A stretch of 64,000 bases of DNA. Origin: Streptomyces sp. NBC_00510. GTDB lineage: Bacteria > Actinomycetota > Actinomycetes > Streptomycetales > Streptomycetaceae. This document shows, piece after piece, positions 36,429 through 45,650 of the stretch. Location: the NCBI GenBank assembly GCA_036013505.1, contig CP107851.1:3667501-3731500 (forward strand), in the 5' to 3' direction. The notes under the pieces were generated by a model. It had not been told where the DNA came from. It worked only from the letters and a program-made list of their open reading frames with translations, and did no database searches. Within the stretch, counting starts at the first letter, position 1. Every line of letters starts with the position of its first letter. Both the position numbers and the translations under genes were made by a program.

Positions 36429-38129
36429 TCAGAAGCGCGCGGGCTCCGTGTAGCTGCCCCACTCGTCGCGCAGGGCCCCGCAGATCTCGCCCAGGGTGGC
36501 CTCGGCCCGCACCGCGTCCAGCATCGGCCCGATCATGTTGCTGCCGTCCCGGGCGGCGTTCAGCATCGCGTCCAGCGCCTTGCGGACGGCCGCGTCGTCG
36601 CGCTCGCCCTTGCGGCCGGCGAGCACGCGGACCTGCTCCCGTTCGACCTCGTGGCTGACCCGCAGGATCTCCAGGTCGCCCGTCACGGAGCCGGTGTGGC
36701 AGTTGACGCCGACGACCTTCTTGTCGCCCTTCTCCAGGGCGCGCTGGTACTCGAAGGCGGCCTCGGCGATCCGGCCGGTGAAGTAGCCGTCCTCGATGCC
36801 GCGCAGGATGCCCGAGGTGATCGGACCCACCGCGTGCCTGCCGTCCGGCACGGCGCGGGCGCCGAGCTCCTTGATCTTGTCGAAGATCTTCTCCGCGTCC
36901 GCCTCGATGCGGTCGGTCAGCGCCTCGACGTACCAGGAACCGCCCAGCGGGTCGGCCACGTTGGCGACGCCGGTCTCCTCCATCAGCACCTGCTGCGTGC
37001 GCAGCGCGATCTCCGCCGCCTGGGCGCTGGGCAGCGCCAGCGTCTCGTCCAGGGCGTTGGTGTGCAGCGAGTTGGTGCCGCCGAGGACCGCGGCCAGGGC
37101 CTCGACGGCGGTGCGGACGACGTTGTTGTACGGCTGCTGGGCGGTCAGCGAGACGCCGGCCGTCTGGGTGTGGAAGCGCAGCCACTGCGCCTTGTCGGTC
37201 TTCGCGCCGTACACGTCGCGCATCCAGCGGGCCCAGATCCGGCGCGCGGCACGGAACTTGGCGATCTCCTCGAAGAAGTCCAGGTGGGCGTCGAAGAAGA
37301 AGGACAGGCCCGGCGCGAAGGTGTCGACGTCCAGCCCGCGCGACAGGCCCAGCTCCACGTAGCCGAAGCCGTCGGCGAGGGTGTACGCGAGCTCCTGCGC
37401 GGCCGTGGATCCGGCCTCACGGATGTGGTAGCCGGAGACCGACAGCGGCTTGTACGCGGGGATGCCCGCCGCGCAGTGCTCCATCAGGTCGCCGATCAGG
37501 CGCAGGTGCGGCTCGGGGGCGAAGAGCCACTCCTTCTGCGCGATGTACTCCTTGAAGATGTCGGTCTGCAGGGTGCCGTTGAGCACGCCGGGGTCGACGC
37601 CCTGGCGCTCGGCGGCCACCAGGTACATGCAGAAGACCGGCACCGCGGGGCCGGAGATCGTCATGGAGGTGGTGACGTCGCCGAGCGGGATGTCCTTGAA
37701 GAGGATCTCCATGTCGGCGGCGGAGTCGATGGCGACACCGCAGTGGCCGACCTCACCCAGCGAGCGGGGGTCGTCGGAGTCGCGTCCCATGAGGGTGGGC
37801 ATGTCGAAGGCGACGGACAGGCCGCCGCCGCCCGCCTCGAGGATCATCTTGTAGCGCTCGTTGGTCTGCTCGGCGTTGCCGAAGCCCGCGAACTGGCGGA
37901 TCGTCCACGTACGGCCCCGGTAACCGGTCGCGTGCAGACCGCGCGTGAAGGGGTACTCGCCGGGCCAGCCGATCCGCTCGAAGCCGGGCACCTCGGCACC
38001 CGCGGGCGGACCGTACACGGGCTCGACCGGGTCGCCGGAGAGCGTGCTGAAGTCGGCCTCGCGCTTGCGCGCGGTGTCGTAGCGCGCCTGCCAGCGGCTG
38101 CGCCCCTCCTCGATGGCTGCAGCGTCCAT
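36429..38129 (-). CDS. icmA: Isobutyryl-CoA mutase large subunit IcmA
   Basis: A 566-residue TIM-barrel subunit of a coenzyme-B12 acyl-CoA mutase without the C-terminal cobalamin domain, so it needs a separate small subunit (IcmB), not present in this window. Two diagnostic positions identify the substrate class: F80 (in TIRQF) and Q198 (in EYIAQKE). These are Tyr and Arg in methylmalonyl-CoA mutase and Phe/Gln in isobutyryl-CoA mutase. It interconverts isobutyryl-CoA and n-butyryl-CoA, linking valine breakdown to fatty acid and polyketide precursors. ATG 38129 chosen with GGAG upstream; ATG 38162 is less likely. A 24-bp palindrome lies upstream. Confidence 0.92.
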   Translation of the reverse strand: MDAAAIEEGRSRWQARYDTARKREADFSTLSGDPVEPVYGPPAGAEVPGFERIGWPGEYPFTRGLHATGYRGRTWTIRQFAGFGNAEQTNERYKMILEAGGGGLSVAFDMPTLMGRDSDDPRSLGEVGHCGVAIDSAADMEILFKDIPLGDVTTSMTISGPAVPVFCMYLVAAERQGVDPGVLNGTLQTDIFKEYIAQKEWLFAPEPHLRLIGDLMEHCAAGIPAYKPLSVSGYHIREAGSTAAQELAYTLADGFGYVELGLSRGLDVDTFAPGLSFFFDAHLDFFEEIAKFRAARRIWARWMRDVYGAKTDKAQWLRFHTQTAGVSLTAQQPYNNVVRTAVEALAAVLGGTNSLHTNALDETLALPSAQAAEIALRTQQVLMEETGVANVADPLGGSWYVEALTDRIEADAEKIFDKIKELGARAVPDGRHAVGPITSGILRGIEDGYFTGRIAEAAFEYQRALEKGDKKVVGVNCHTGSVTGDLEILRVSHEVEREQVRVLAGRKGERDDAAVRKALDAMLNAARDGSNMIGPMLDAVRAEATLGEICGALRDEWGSYTEPARF

Positions 38130-38197
38130 GCCGTGTCTCCGCCTCTCTCGCCTTCCGGGCACGTCCCCGTACCACGAGGATGGCCCCTACAAGGCGA

Positions 38198-38221
38198 AAA
38201 TACTAGGACGTCCTAGTATTT
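38198..38221 (-). promoter_or_regulatory. 24-bp perfect palindrome at the icmA promoter
   Basis: AAATACTAGGAC followed by its exact reverse complement, 69-92 bp upstream of the icmA ATG. On the minus strand TAGTAT inside the right arm can act as a -10 box with GTCGAC about 16 bases upstream as -35, so the palindrome would fill the spacer and -10: a classic repressor site, size and symmetry like TetR-family operators. The cognate regulator is not identified. Confidence 0.7.
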
Positions 38222-38282
38222 GTCGACGGCCAATCCTCCCGTCCCACCGAGGGAGGGGAGGAAACCGCAGGTCAGGCGGGCA

Positions 38283-38618
38283 TCAGACCTTGACGGGTTC
38301 ACCCGCGGGGACCACCAGCGGGGTGACCTCGCGGCTCACCTTGCGCTCGACGAAGAACGCGGCGGTGGGGATCGTCCCGGCCAGCAGCACCCACGCCAGC
38401 TTGCCGAGCGGCCACTTCGCCTTGGAGCCCAGGTCGAAGGCGAAGACCAGGTACAGGACGTACAGCCAGCCGTGGGCGATGCTGACGACCTTGGTGAAGC
38501 CCGCGGCGCCGTCGACCTCCAGCACGTACTTGGCGATCACGCCGATGGTCAGCAGTACCAGCAGCACGCCCGTCACGTAGGCGAGCACGCGGTACCGGGT
38601 CAGAACACTCTGCTTCAT
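38283..38618 (-). CDS. DUF3817 small membrane protein
   Basis: A 111-residue protein with three hydrophobic segments (VLAYVTGVLLVLLTIGVIAKYVL; VVSIAHGWLYVLYLVFAFDL; LAWVLLAGTIPTAAFFVER) and the family motif SIAHGWLYVLY...KWPLGKL. A second DUF3817 protein is encoded at 44250-44603. ATG 38618. Preceded on its strand by the MarR gene (60-bp gap), possibly one unit. Function unknown. Confidence 0.82.
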   Translation of the reverse strand: MKQSVLTRYRVLAYVTGVLLVLLTIGVIAKYVLEVDGAAGFTKVVSIAHGWLYVLYLVFAFDLGSKAKWPLGKLAWVLLAGTIPTAAFFVERKVSREVTPLVVPAGEPVKV

Positions 38619-38677
38619 GCGGACGAGCGTAACCGGTGCGATTCCGGCGCTTCCCCCGGCCCCGGCCGTGGCGCGCG

Positions 38678-39184
38678 TCACTCCTCGAAGTCCCCCGCGG
38701 CTATGCGCAGCGGCCGCAGCAGGTCGAAGATCTCCGCGCACTGCTCGTCGTCGTACGCGCCGAGCCCGAACTTCATCCCCATGAGGTCCTCGGTGGCGGC
38801 CTCGCACACCTCGCGGCCCTTGACGGTGATGGAGGCGAGCGTGCCGCGCCCGTCGTTGGGGTTGGGCCGCTTGGCGACGAGGCCGGCGGCGACCAGTCGG
38901 TCGACGGTGTTGGTGACCGAGGTGGGGTGCACCATGAGGCGTTCGCCGATCTTGGACATCGGCAGCTCGCCCTCCTTGCTGAAAGCCAGCAGCACCAGGG
39001 CCTCGTAGCGCGCGAAGGTCAGCCCGTAGGGCTTGACGACGGAGTCGACCTGGGAGAGCAGGATCTGCTGGGCGCGCATGATCGACGTGATCGCGACCAT
39101 CGAGGGCACGCGCCCCCAGCGCCGGGTCCAGATGTCGTCCGCACGGGCGATGGGGTCGAAGGGCAGGCTCAGCGGCTTGGGCAC
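38678..39184 (-). CDS. MarR-family transcriptional regulator
   Basis: A 168-residue winged-helix regulator: YEALVLLAFSKEGELPMSKIGERLMVHPTSVTNTVDRLVAAGLVAKRPNPNDGR covers the recognition helix and wing. GTG 39184 start. Lies upstream of the DUF3817 gene on the same strand; target unknown. Normal length for the family. Confidence 0.88.
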   Translation of the reverse strand: MPKPLSLPFDPIARADDIWTRRWGRVPSMVAITSIMRAQQILLSQVDSVVKPYGLTFARYEALVLLAFSKEGELPMSKIGERLMVHPTSVTNTVDRLVAAGLVAKRPNPNDGRGTLASITVKGREVCEAATEDLMGMKFGLGAYDDEQCAEIFDLLRPLRIAAGDFEE

Positions 39185-39601
39185 AGGCCCGAGCCTACCC
39201 GTCGGTCACATGCTGGGCAGCCGCGTCTCGCGGGGCGGGACGCCGCGCCTCACCGGCGCCATGGTGCGCGTGATCATACGCCGGGCTCCCGTCACACGTA
39301 TTACCGCGGTGTTTCAGCCACCCGGGCCACGGATCGTGACCGGAAAACCGCCCTCCCTGGGGAGGGTTTCCCCTACCCGTGGGACGGAGTTGTCACCCTT
39401 TGGGCCGGGAGATGGCCGCATGGGCCGGCGCCGCCGTCGCGCGAACCGGCCAATGCATGAAATGCACCTGTCATTAACCCGTCGTTCGATGCGAGGCTCC
39501 TTGCCGCGCGGAACACCGCGCGCCCCCCACACCGCTCCGGGCGCCCACCTGCCCGGAGTCCTCGCCCGTCGCCCCCACGCGACGGGACCCAAGGAGTCAC
39601 A
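39185..39601. other. 417-bp intergenic region upstream of the M4 protease
   Basis: No gene seen. Contains a small hairpin (CCTCCC-TGG-GGAGG near 39352-39366), a short palindrome TGCATGAAATGCA (39454-39466) and the AT-rich TCATTAA nearby, a plausible place for the protease promoter. The last 15 bases carry AAGGAG. Confidence 0.4.
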
Positions 39602-41227
39602 TTGCGCAAGAAGCTGGCATTCGGCACCCTTGCCGCCGCCTCGGCGCTCCTGGCCGGCGGTCTCCAGTCCTTCGCCGCGAACGCCCAGAGCGCCCCCACC
39701 GCTCCGGCCCTCGCCGCCTCCCACGCGCAGGCCCTGTCCGACGCCCGCGGCAAGGCCGCGGGCCTCGCCGGGAGCCTCGGGCTCGGCGACCGCGAGGGAC
39801 TGACCGTCAGGGACGTCGTCGTCGACCCGGACGGCACCCGTCACCTGCGCTACGACCGCACCTACGCCGGCCTGGAGGTGCTCGGCGGCGACCTGGTGGT
39901 GCACCAGGACAAGAGCGGCGCCACCCGGTCCGTCTCGCGCGCGGTCACCGCGAGAATCGCGCCCGCCACGCTCACGCCCTCCGTCACGGCCGCGGCCGCC
40001 GAGGAGAAGGCCGCGGCGACGGTCAAGGGCCTGCTGAAGACCCCGCTCGTCAAGGGCGAGGAGCCGCTGAAGGCGGTCGGGCAGGCCGCGGCCCCCGAGA
40101 AGGTCGTCTGGGCCGTCAGCGGCACGCCCCGCCTGGCGTACCGGACCATGGTCCACGGCACCCAGGCCGACGGCACCCCCAGCGCGCTGAACGTCATCAC
40201 CGACGCCGCCACCGGCGCCGTGATCCAGGCCTACGAGGGCATCCAGACCGGCAGCGGCACCGGCGTCCACGTGGGCTCGGTCCCGCTGACCACCACGAAG
40301 TCCGGCAGCACCTACACGCTCAAGGACGCGAGCCGCGGCGGCATCTACACCACGGACCTGAACAACCGCACCAGCGGCACGGGGACCACCTTCTCCGACA
40401 CCGACGACGTCTGGGGCAACGGCTCCGCCTCCAACCGCCAGTCGGCCGCCGTGGACGCGCAGTTCGGCGCGGCGGCGACGTGGGACTTCTACAAGAACAC
40501 CTTCAGCCGCTCCGGCATCCGCAACGACGGCAAGGGCTCCCTGTCGCGCGCCCACTACGGCAGCAACTACGTCAACGCCTTCTGGGACGACAGCTGCTTC
40601 TGCATGACCTACGGCGACGGCTCGGGCAACACCCACCCGCTGACCGCCCTCGACGTCGCGGGCCACGAGATATCCCACGGCGTCACCAGCGCCACGGCCG
40701 GTCTGACGTACTCCGGCGAGTCCGGCGGCCTCAACGAGGCCACCTCCGACATCTTCGGCACCATGGTGGAGTTCTACGCCAACCTCGCCTCCGACACCCC
40801 CGACTACCTCATCGGCGAGAAGATCGACATCAACGGCGACGGCAGCCCGCTGCGGTACATGGACAAGCCGTCCAAGGACGGTGCCTCCGCCGACTACTGG
40901 TCGTCCTCGGTGAAGAACCTCGACGTCCACTACTCGTCGGGCGTGGCCAACCACTTCTTCTACCTGCTCTCCGAGGGCAGCGGCGCCAAGACCATCAACG
41001 GCGTCAGCTACAACAGCCCGACGAAGAACGGCTCCACCGTCACCGGCATCGGCCGCGCCAAGGCCGCCGCCATCTGGTACCGCGCGCTGACGGTGTACTT
41101 CACCTCGTCCACCAACTACACCAAGGCCCGCACCGCGACCCTGAACGCGGCCAAGGACCTGTACGGCAGCGGCTCCGCCGAGTACAACGCGGTCGCCGCC
41201 GCGTGGACCGGGGTCAACGTCAGCTGA
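39602..41227 (+). CDS. Secreted neutral metalloprotease, M4 (thermolysin) family
   Basis: A 541-residue preproenzyme. Signal peptide (RKKLAFGTLAAASALLAGG...AANA), FTP/PepSY propeptide (about 35-205) and the M4 catalytic domain. The zinc site is HEISH, with the third ligand Glu in GGLNEATSD about 20 residues on; the C-terminal catalytic His region reads HYSSGVANHFFYLL. TTG 39602 follows AAGGAG at 39591-39596. It acts outside the cell in nutrient proteolysis during growth and development. A strong terminator follows. Confidence 0.94.
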   Translation: MRKKLAFGTLAAASALLAGGLQSFAANAQSAPTAPALAASHAQALSDARGKAAGLAGSLGLGDREGLTVRDVVVDPDGTRHLRYDRTYAGLEVLGGDLVVHQDKSGATRSVSRAVTARIAPATLTPSVTAAAAEEKAAATVKGLLKTPLVKGEEPLKAVGQAAAPEKVVWAVSGTPRLAYRTMVHGTQADGTPSALNVITDAATGAVIQAYEGIQTGSGTGVHVGSVPLTTTKSGSTYTLKDASRGGIYTTDLNNRTSGTGTTFSDTDDVWGNGSASNRQSAAVDAQFGAAATWDFYKNTFSRSGIRNDGKGSLSRAHYGSNYVNAFWDDSCFCMTYGDGSGNTHPLTALDVAGHEISHGVTSATAGLTYSGESGGLNEATSDIFGTMVEFYANLASDTPDYLIGEKIDINGDGSPLRYMDKPSKDGASADYWSSSVKNLDVHYSSGVANHFFYLLSEGSGAKTINGVSYNSPTKNGSTVTGIGRAKAAAIWYRALTVYFTSSTNYTKARTATLNAAKDLYGSGSAEYNAVAAAWTGVNVS

Positions 41228-41262
41228 CCCGGGACCGGTTGACCCGACCGGCACCCCCATCA

Positions 41263-41307
41263 CTCGTGGTGCCGCGGACCGCCCCATACGGTCCGCGGCA
41301 CCACGAG
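41263..41307 (+). terminator. Terminator after the M4 protease
   Basis: Perfect 19-bp inverted repeat (41263-41281 and 41289-41307) with a seven-base loop, 36 bases after the stop. Among the strongest hairpins in the window. Confidence 0.88.
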
Positions 41308-41331
41308 CACGCGTATCCGCCCCGGCCGCCC

Positions 41332-41557
41332 TCACACCCCGCCGGCCGGAGCAGTCCCCCGCACCCGCGCCAGCACCAGCAGGACGCACACCGTCCCCAC
41401 ACCCCCCGCCACCGCCGTCACCGCGTGCGGCCGGACGAACTCCGCCGCCGCACCCGCCACCGCCATCCCCAGACCCTGGATCGTCATCAACCCCGCCGAC
41501 TGCAACGTCATCGCCCGCCCCCGCAACCCCTCCGGCACCGCCGCCACGAACCATTGA
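41332..41557 (-). pseudogene. Duplicated 3' fragment of the MFS transporter gene
   Basis: On the minus strand this encodes QWFVAAVPEGLRGRAMTLQS through LVLARVRGT, the same last ~69 residues as the MFS gene next to it, and then its own short tail (APAGGV, stop at 41332). 206 bases (41352-41557) match 41664-41869 with a single mismatch. There is no ribosome site or sensible start; it is a gene remnant. Confidence 0.85.
41352..41557. repeat. 206-bp direct repeat, copy 1
   Basis: Identical to 41664-41869 except for one C/G difference near the left end. Same orientation, offset 312 bp, with 106 bp of unrelated sequence between. The near identity implies a recent duplication or ongoing gene conversion. 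Confidence 0.95.
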
Positions 41558-41646
41558 GCTGAACCTCCCCCGGCCGCCCTCGCACCGCTCGGCCCCAAGG
41601 GGCCTCACGGGCTTCGGACGCCTGCGCCGGGCTCCGCCCGGCCCCC

Positions 41647-42870
41647 TCACGCGCCGCCGACGGCAGTCCCCCGCACGCGCGCCAGCACCAGCAGGACGCA
41701 CACCGTCCCCACACCCCCCGCCACCGCCGTCACCGCGTGCGGCCGGACGAACTCCGCCGCCGCACCCGCCACCGCCATCCCCAGACCCTGGATCGTCATC
41801 AACCCCGCCGACTGCAACGTCATCGCCCGCCCCCGCAACCCCTCCGGCACCGCCGCCACGAACCATTGATCGAGGCCGAGGGTGTAGGCGGCCGTCAGGC
41901 CCGTGGTGAACATCGCGGCGACGGCCAGGGGCAGCGAGGGGCGCAGGGCGAAGAGTGCGTACGGGAGGAGGGAGCACGCGGCGAGGGGGACGGTGAGGCG
42001 GGCGCGGGCGGCCGGGGGCAGGAAGGCGCCCGCGAGGAGTTCGCCGAGGACGGTGCCGACGGGCATCGCGGCCATGAAGAGGCCGAGGCCCGGGGTGCCG
42101 GCGCCGATGGAGTCGGTGTACGGGGCCGCGAGCGCCTCCGGGAACACCACGAAGAACGGCTGGATCCAGCAGAGCAGCAGCAGGGACCGCACCCGGGGGT
42201 CCCGCAGCAGACGGCCGCTGCCGCCGGCGGAGCGCGCCGCGCCGCCGCCGCGCGCGGGGCGCCGCGCGGTGCCGAGGCGCAGCAGCAGGGCGGAGCCCAG
42301 GAAGGCCGCCACGGTGATCGCCAGCGCGGCCCGGGGCGGCAGGAGGACCAGCAGGAACCCGCCGACGCCGAAGCCCACGATCTGCGCGCCCTGGGCGACC
42401 ATGCGGATCAGGGACCGGCCCAGCACGAAGGTGTCACCGGGCAGGATGTCGGCCAGGCTCGCGGCCCGGGTGCCGGTGAACACCGGGGCGATCATCGCCA
42501 TCACGCACCGCAGGCCGAGCAGGACCGCGATCGGCGTCCCGGGCAGCACCATCCCGGCCGCGCACGCCGCGCACAGCAGGTCGCACACGACGAGCACCCG
42601 GCGCGGCGGGAAGCGGTCGGAGATCCCGGCGAGCAGGGTGCCGCTGAGCGCGTAGGGCACGAAGCCGAGCGCGAAGGTGAGCGCGGTCAGCAGCGGCGAC
42701 CCGGTGAGCCGGAACACCAGCACGGACAGCGCGATCTCGGCGACCACGGTGCCCTGGAGCGACAGTACGTGTGCCGCGAAGACAGCCCGGAACTCCCGTA
42801 CGGCGAAGACCGCGCGGTAGCCGCGCCCGGCGGCCGGGCCCGCCGCGGTGGTGTCGGTGTTCAGCGTCAT
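41647..42870 (-). CDS. MFS transporter (probable exporter)
   Basis: A 407-residue major facilitator with 10-12 hydrophobic helices, the loop 2-3 motif GISDRFPPRRVLV (motif A type, G-x3-D-R/K) and an N-terminal AVREFRAVFAAHVLSLQGTVV typical of the enterobactin-exporter-like/MFS_3 group. ATG 42870. Divergent from an ArsR-type regulator with an inverted repeat between, which points to ligand-controlled efflux. The last 206 bases are duplicated downstream. Confidence 0.88.
   Translation of the reverse strand: MTLNTDTTAAGPAAGRGYRAVFAVREFRAVFAAHVLSLQGTVVAEIALSVLVFRLTGSPLLTALTFALGFVPYALSGTLLAGISDRFPPRRVLVVCDLLCAACAAGMVLPGTPIAVLLGLRCVMAMIAPVFTGTRAASLADILPGDTFVLGRSLIRMVAQGAQIVGFGVGGFLLVLLPPRAALAITVAAFLGSALLLRLGTARRPARGGGAARSAGGSGRLLRDPRVRSLLLLCWIQPFFVVFPEALAAPYTDSIGAGTPGLGLFMAAMPVGTVLGELLAGAFLPPAARARLTVPLAACSLLPYALFALRPSLPLAVAAMFTTGLTAAYTLGLDQWFVAAVPEGLRGRAMTLQSAGLMTIQGLGMAVAGAAAEFVRPHAVTAVAGGVGTVCVLLVLARVRGTAVGGA
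41664..41869. repeat. 206-bp direct repeat, copy 2 (within the MFS gene)
   Basis: Forms the 3' end of the intact MFS coding sequence. Partner of the copy at 41352-41557. Confidence 0.95.
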
Positions 42871-42909
42871 GGGCGCAGCCTGGCGGCCGGGACGGGGCAC
42901 GCCGTAGTG

Positions 42910-42927
42910 TTTCGGCTCCAGCCGAAA
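42910..42927. promoter_or_regulatory. Inverted repeat between the MFS and ArsR-type genes
   Basis: TTTCGGCT-CC-AGCCGAAA, perfect 8-bp arms, 22 bp before the regulator's GTG and 40 bp before the MFS start. TAGTGT at 42905-42910 overlaps its left end and could be the -10 box of the regulator gene. Position and symmetry suggest the autoregulatory operator of the ArsR-type protein. Confidence 0.6.
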
Positions 42928-42948
42928 GTCGAGGAGCAGGGGTCTGCC

Positions 42949-43923
42949 GTGCCGTTCCGCATGCGCTTCGGACCGGACGACCTGCTGCGCTGCCGGTTCG
43001 CGATCTCCCCGCTGTGGGAGACCGAGGGGGCCGTCCGCACCCTGAAGGAGCCCGGGCTGCAGACCTACCACGTGCCGTGGCTGCGGCAGACCCGTGAGGC
43101 GGCCCGGGCACTCGACCTCACCCCGCTGTGGCTGCTGATGCCCCGCCCCGGCCACAACCCGGACTTCCTCTGCCCGCCCCCGCTGGGCCCGTCGGCGGCC
43201 ATCGAGGACGAGCTCGCCCGGGTGCGGGCCACCGATCCGGAGGTCGCCCGGCAGGACATGGCCCGTTCGCTGGCGGACACCCCGGGCACCGCCGACAGCC
43301 CGCGCGGCCGGGCGATGCTGGCCGACCCGGCGCGCGCGGTGCGGGAACTGGCGGATCTGTACGAACGGGCCTGGGAGACGCTGGTGGCCCCGTACTGGCC
43401 CCGGTTGCGTGCCGTGCTGGAGGCCGACATCGCCTTCCGCGCGCGCCGGCTGGCGGACGGCGGGCTGACGGGCCTCTTCGCCGACCTCCATCCCTCGCTG
43501 AGCTGGGCGGACGGCACCCTCACGCTGCACAAGCCGACGGAGCACGACCGGGACCTGGGCGGCGACGGCCTGGTCCTGGCGCCCAGCGTCTTCGTGTGGC
43601 CGGACCTCGCGGCGGGCTTCGACCCGCCCTGGCAGGGCACCGTCGTCTATCCGGCGCGCGGCATCGGCGGCCTGTGGCAGACCCCGCAGGCCGCCTCCGA
43701 GGCCCTGGTGCGGCTGCTCGGCGCCAACCGCGCGGCCATCCTCGGCGGCCTGGGCGAGCCGGCGACCACGACCGCGCTCGCCCACCGGCACGGCCTCGCG
43801 GTGTCGTCGGTGTCGGCGCACCTGTCGGTCCTGCGGGACGCGGGTCTGCTCACCTCGCGCCGCTACGGCCACCAGGTGCTGTACGAGCGCACCCCGCTGG
43901 GCAGCGCGCTGGCCGGCGACTGA
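42949..43923 (+). CDS. ArsR-type winged-helix regulator with large N-terminal domain
   Basis: A 324-residue protein: an N-terminal region of about 240 residues (MRFGPDDLLRCRFAISPLWET...) typical of Streptomyces DUF5937/ArsR fusions, and a C-terminal HTH (LGANRAAILGGLGEPATTTALAHRHGLAVSSVSAHLSVLRDAGLLTSRRYG). GTG 42949 has AGGAG and GGGG upstream; the long open frame before it is antisense to the MFS gene. Probably represses the divergent exporter. Confidence 0.85.
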   Translation: MPFRMRFGPDDLLRCRFAISPLWETEGAVRTLKEPGLQTYHVPWLRQTREAARALDLTPLWLLMPRPGHNPDFLCPPPLGPSAAIEDELARVRATDPEVARQDMARSLADTPGTADSPRGRAMLADPARAVRELADLYERAWETLVAPYWPRLRAVLEADIAFRARRLADGGLTGLFADLHPSLSWADGTLTLHKPTEHDRDLGGDGLVLAPSVFVWPDLAAGFDPPWQGTVVYPARGIGGLWQTPQAASEALVRLLGANRAAILGGLGEPATTTALAHRHGLAVSSVSAHLSVLRDAGLLTSRRYGHQVLYERTPLGSALAGD

Positions 43924-43959
43924 CCGCCGGGACGCACGACGCCGCGGGGTGCGGTGCGG

Positions 43960-44253
43960 CTACTGCGCGAGGTGCCGTTCGACGGTCTCGACCTTGGAGG
44001 TGAGCCCGTCGGTGACACCGGGCCGGATGTCGGCCTTGAGGACCACCGAGACGCGCGGTGCCCGGGCCTCGACGGCTGCCACGGCGCGCTTGACGACGTC
44101 CATGACCTCGTCCCATTCGCCCTCGATGGAGGTGAACATCGCGTCGGTGTGGTTGGGCAGCCCCGACTCGCGGACCACACGGACCGCGTCGGCCACGTAC
44201 GCGCCGACGTCCTCGCCGACGCCGAGCGGGGTGACGGAGAAGGCGACGATCAC
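43960..44253 (-). CDS. MTH1187/YkoF-family thiamine-binding-like protein
   Basis: A 97-residue ferredoxin-like-fold protein: [30 protein letters not shown] and a later VLKADIRPG are typical of the UPF0045/MTH1187 family, which binds thiamine or related small ligands. GTG 44253 overlaps the stop of the DUF3817 gene by four bases, so the two are coupled. Physiological role unclear. Confidence 0.85.
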   Translation of the reverse strand: MIVAFSVTPLGVGEDVGAYVADAVRVVRESGLPNHTDAMFTSIEGEWDEVMDVVKRAVAAVEARAPRVSVVLKADIRPGVTDGLTSKVETVERHLAQ

Positions 44254-44603
44254 GCCTCGACCACGCCTTCCTTGAGCTCCTTGCGCGCGCGGGCGGCGAT
44301 GACGCCGGCCTCGGCCTCGCGGCGGAGCCTGCGCTCGGCGAAGAAGCCGCCGGTGGGGAGGACGGAGAGCACGAAGTACAGCGCGGCGCGGCCGAGCGGC
44401 CACTTGGCGCGGTTCCAGGCGTCCAGCCAGAACAGGACGTAGAGCACGAAGAGGATGCCGTGGATCATGCCCATGACGGGGACCGCGTTGAAGTCCGTGG
44501 TGCGCTTGAGCACCGAGCAGACCAGCAGGAGCAGGAAGGAGACCGCCTCTGGGGCGGAGACCAGGCGGAGCCGGTTCAGGGCGGAGGCGGTCTTGATGTC
44601 CAC
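44250..44603 (-). CDS. DUF3817 small membrane protein (second copy)
   Basis: A 117-residue protein with three hydrophobic segments and the family motif [14 protein letters not shown]...[10 protein letters not shown]; paralogue of 38283-38618 by pattern. GTG 44603. Upstream of and coupled to the MTH1187 gene. A CRP-like palindrome lies 63 bp upstream of its start. Confidence 0.84.
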   Translation of the reverse strand: MDIKTASALNRLRLVSAPEAVSFLLLLVCSVLKRTTDFNAVPVMGMIHGILFVLYVLFWLDAWNRAKWPLGRAALYFVLSVLPTGGFFAERRLRREAEAGVIAARARKELKEGVVEA

Positions 44604-44665
44604 GGGACCTCACTATCGGGACAGGGACTGCGGCGGGCGTGGGCACTGCGATGCGATCGGAGCGT

Positions 44666-44683
44666 TTGTGAATGCGATCACAA
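44666..44683. promoter_or_regulatory. CRP/FNR-type palindrome TTGTGA-N6-TCACAA
   Basis: Perfect 6-bp arms with six-base spacer, equal to the classical CRP half-sites TGTGA/TCACA. It sits between the divergent DUF3817-MTH1187 and DUF2127-AIM24 operons (63 and 137 bp from the starts). ATGCGATC occurs twice, at 44651-44658 and inside the palindrome at 44672-44679. Streptomyces encodes a Crp protein with a related motif, so this is a plausible binding site. Confidence 0.55.
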
Positions 44684-44819
44684 GTGTTCGGTCCATTATC
44701 ACCCGGCCCTCCCGCCGCCCCGCCCCCGGGGCCCCCGGGGGAACAGGTGAACCAACGGCGCGCGGGACGCGTCCCCCTCCACGACGGAAGACGAACCGCC
44801 CTCTCGAGGAAGAAGCGGG

Positions 44820-45647
44820 ATGAAGCTGGACTGGGACCGCCGGCACTGCGCCCGGCGCGGGCACATCACGTACGCGCCCGACGAGGCGCACCTGCGGGAG
44901 CGGCTGCGCGCCGACACCGCGCTGGGAGAGGTGTGGCGCTGCCTGCGCTGCGGCGACTTCGCCCTGGGTGCGCCGCACGGCTCGGGTCCGGCCGACCGGG
45001 CGCCCGAGGTGCCGCGCGGCCGGGCGCTGCGCGACCTGTTCATCCTGCGCTTCCTGGCGGTCGAGCGGCTGCTGCGGGGGGTGTTCATCGTCGTCGCGGC
45101 CTGGGCGGTGTGGCGGTTCAGCAACTCGCAGGACTCGGTGCGCCGGTTCTTCGAGGAGAACCTCGCCGTCTTCCGCCCGGTCTTCCGGCACTTCCACTAC
45201 GACCTCGACCACTCCCCCGTCGTGGACACCATCCGCCGCACCTTCGAGTACCGGCACTCGACGCTGCTGATCGTCGCGGGCGCGCTGCTCGCGTACGCGG
45301 TGATCGAGATCGTCGAGGCCGTCGGCCTGTGGGCGGCCAAGCGGTGGGCGGAGTACCTGACGGTGGTGGCGACCGCGGCCTTCCTGCCGCTGGAGGTCTG
45401 GGAGCTCACCGAGAAGGTGAGCTACCTCAAGATCGGCACGCTGGTCCTCAACGTCCTGGCCGTCCTCTACATCCTGCTCTCCAAGCGGCTGTTCGGGCTG
45501 CGCGGCGGCCACGCGGCCTTCGAGGCCGAGCGCCGCGGCGCCTCGCTGCTGGAGGTCGAGGAGGCGGCGGGAGCGCCGCACGGAACCACTGCACCCCATG
45601 TGACGAGGACCCTGGTGACGGGTTCCTCCCGGACGGATACGGTCTGA
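44820..45647 (+). CDS. DUF2127-family membrane protein
   Basis: A 275-residue protein with a short N-terminal metal-ribbon-like segment (CARRGH ... CLRCGDF) and four hydrophobic segments ([68 protein letters not shown]). The segment [24 protein letters not shown] is the DUF2127 signature. Ends three bases before the first AIM24 gene, so it heads a four-gene operon. Function unknown. Confidence 0.85.
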   Translation: MKLDWDRRHCARRGHITYAPDEAHLRERLRADTALGEVWRCLRCGDFALGAPHGSGPADRAPEVPRGRALRDLFILRFLAVERLLRGVFIVVAAWAVWRFSNSQDSVRRFFEENLAVFRPVFRHFHYDLDHSPVVDTIRRTFEYRHSTLLIVAGALLAYAVIEIVEAVGLWAAKRWAEYLTVVATAAFLPLEVWELTEKVSYLKIGTLVLNVLAVLYILLSKRLFGLRGGHAAFEAERRGASLLEVEEAAGAPHGTTAPHVTRTLVTGSSRTDTV

Positions 45648-45650
45648 CCC

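Noticed and set aside
41220..41900. Insertion sequence or transposon as cause of the duplication
   Set aside because: No transposase frame, no terminal inverted repeats and no target-site duplication seen around the 206-bp repeats.
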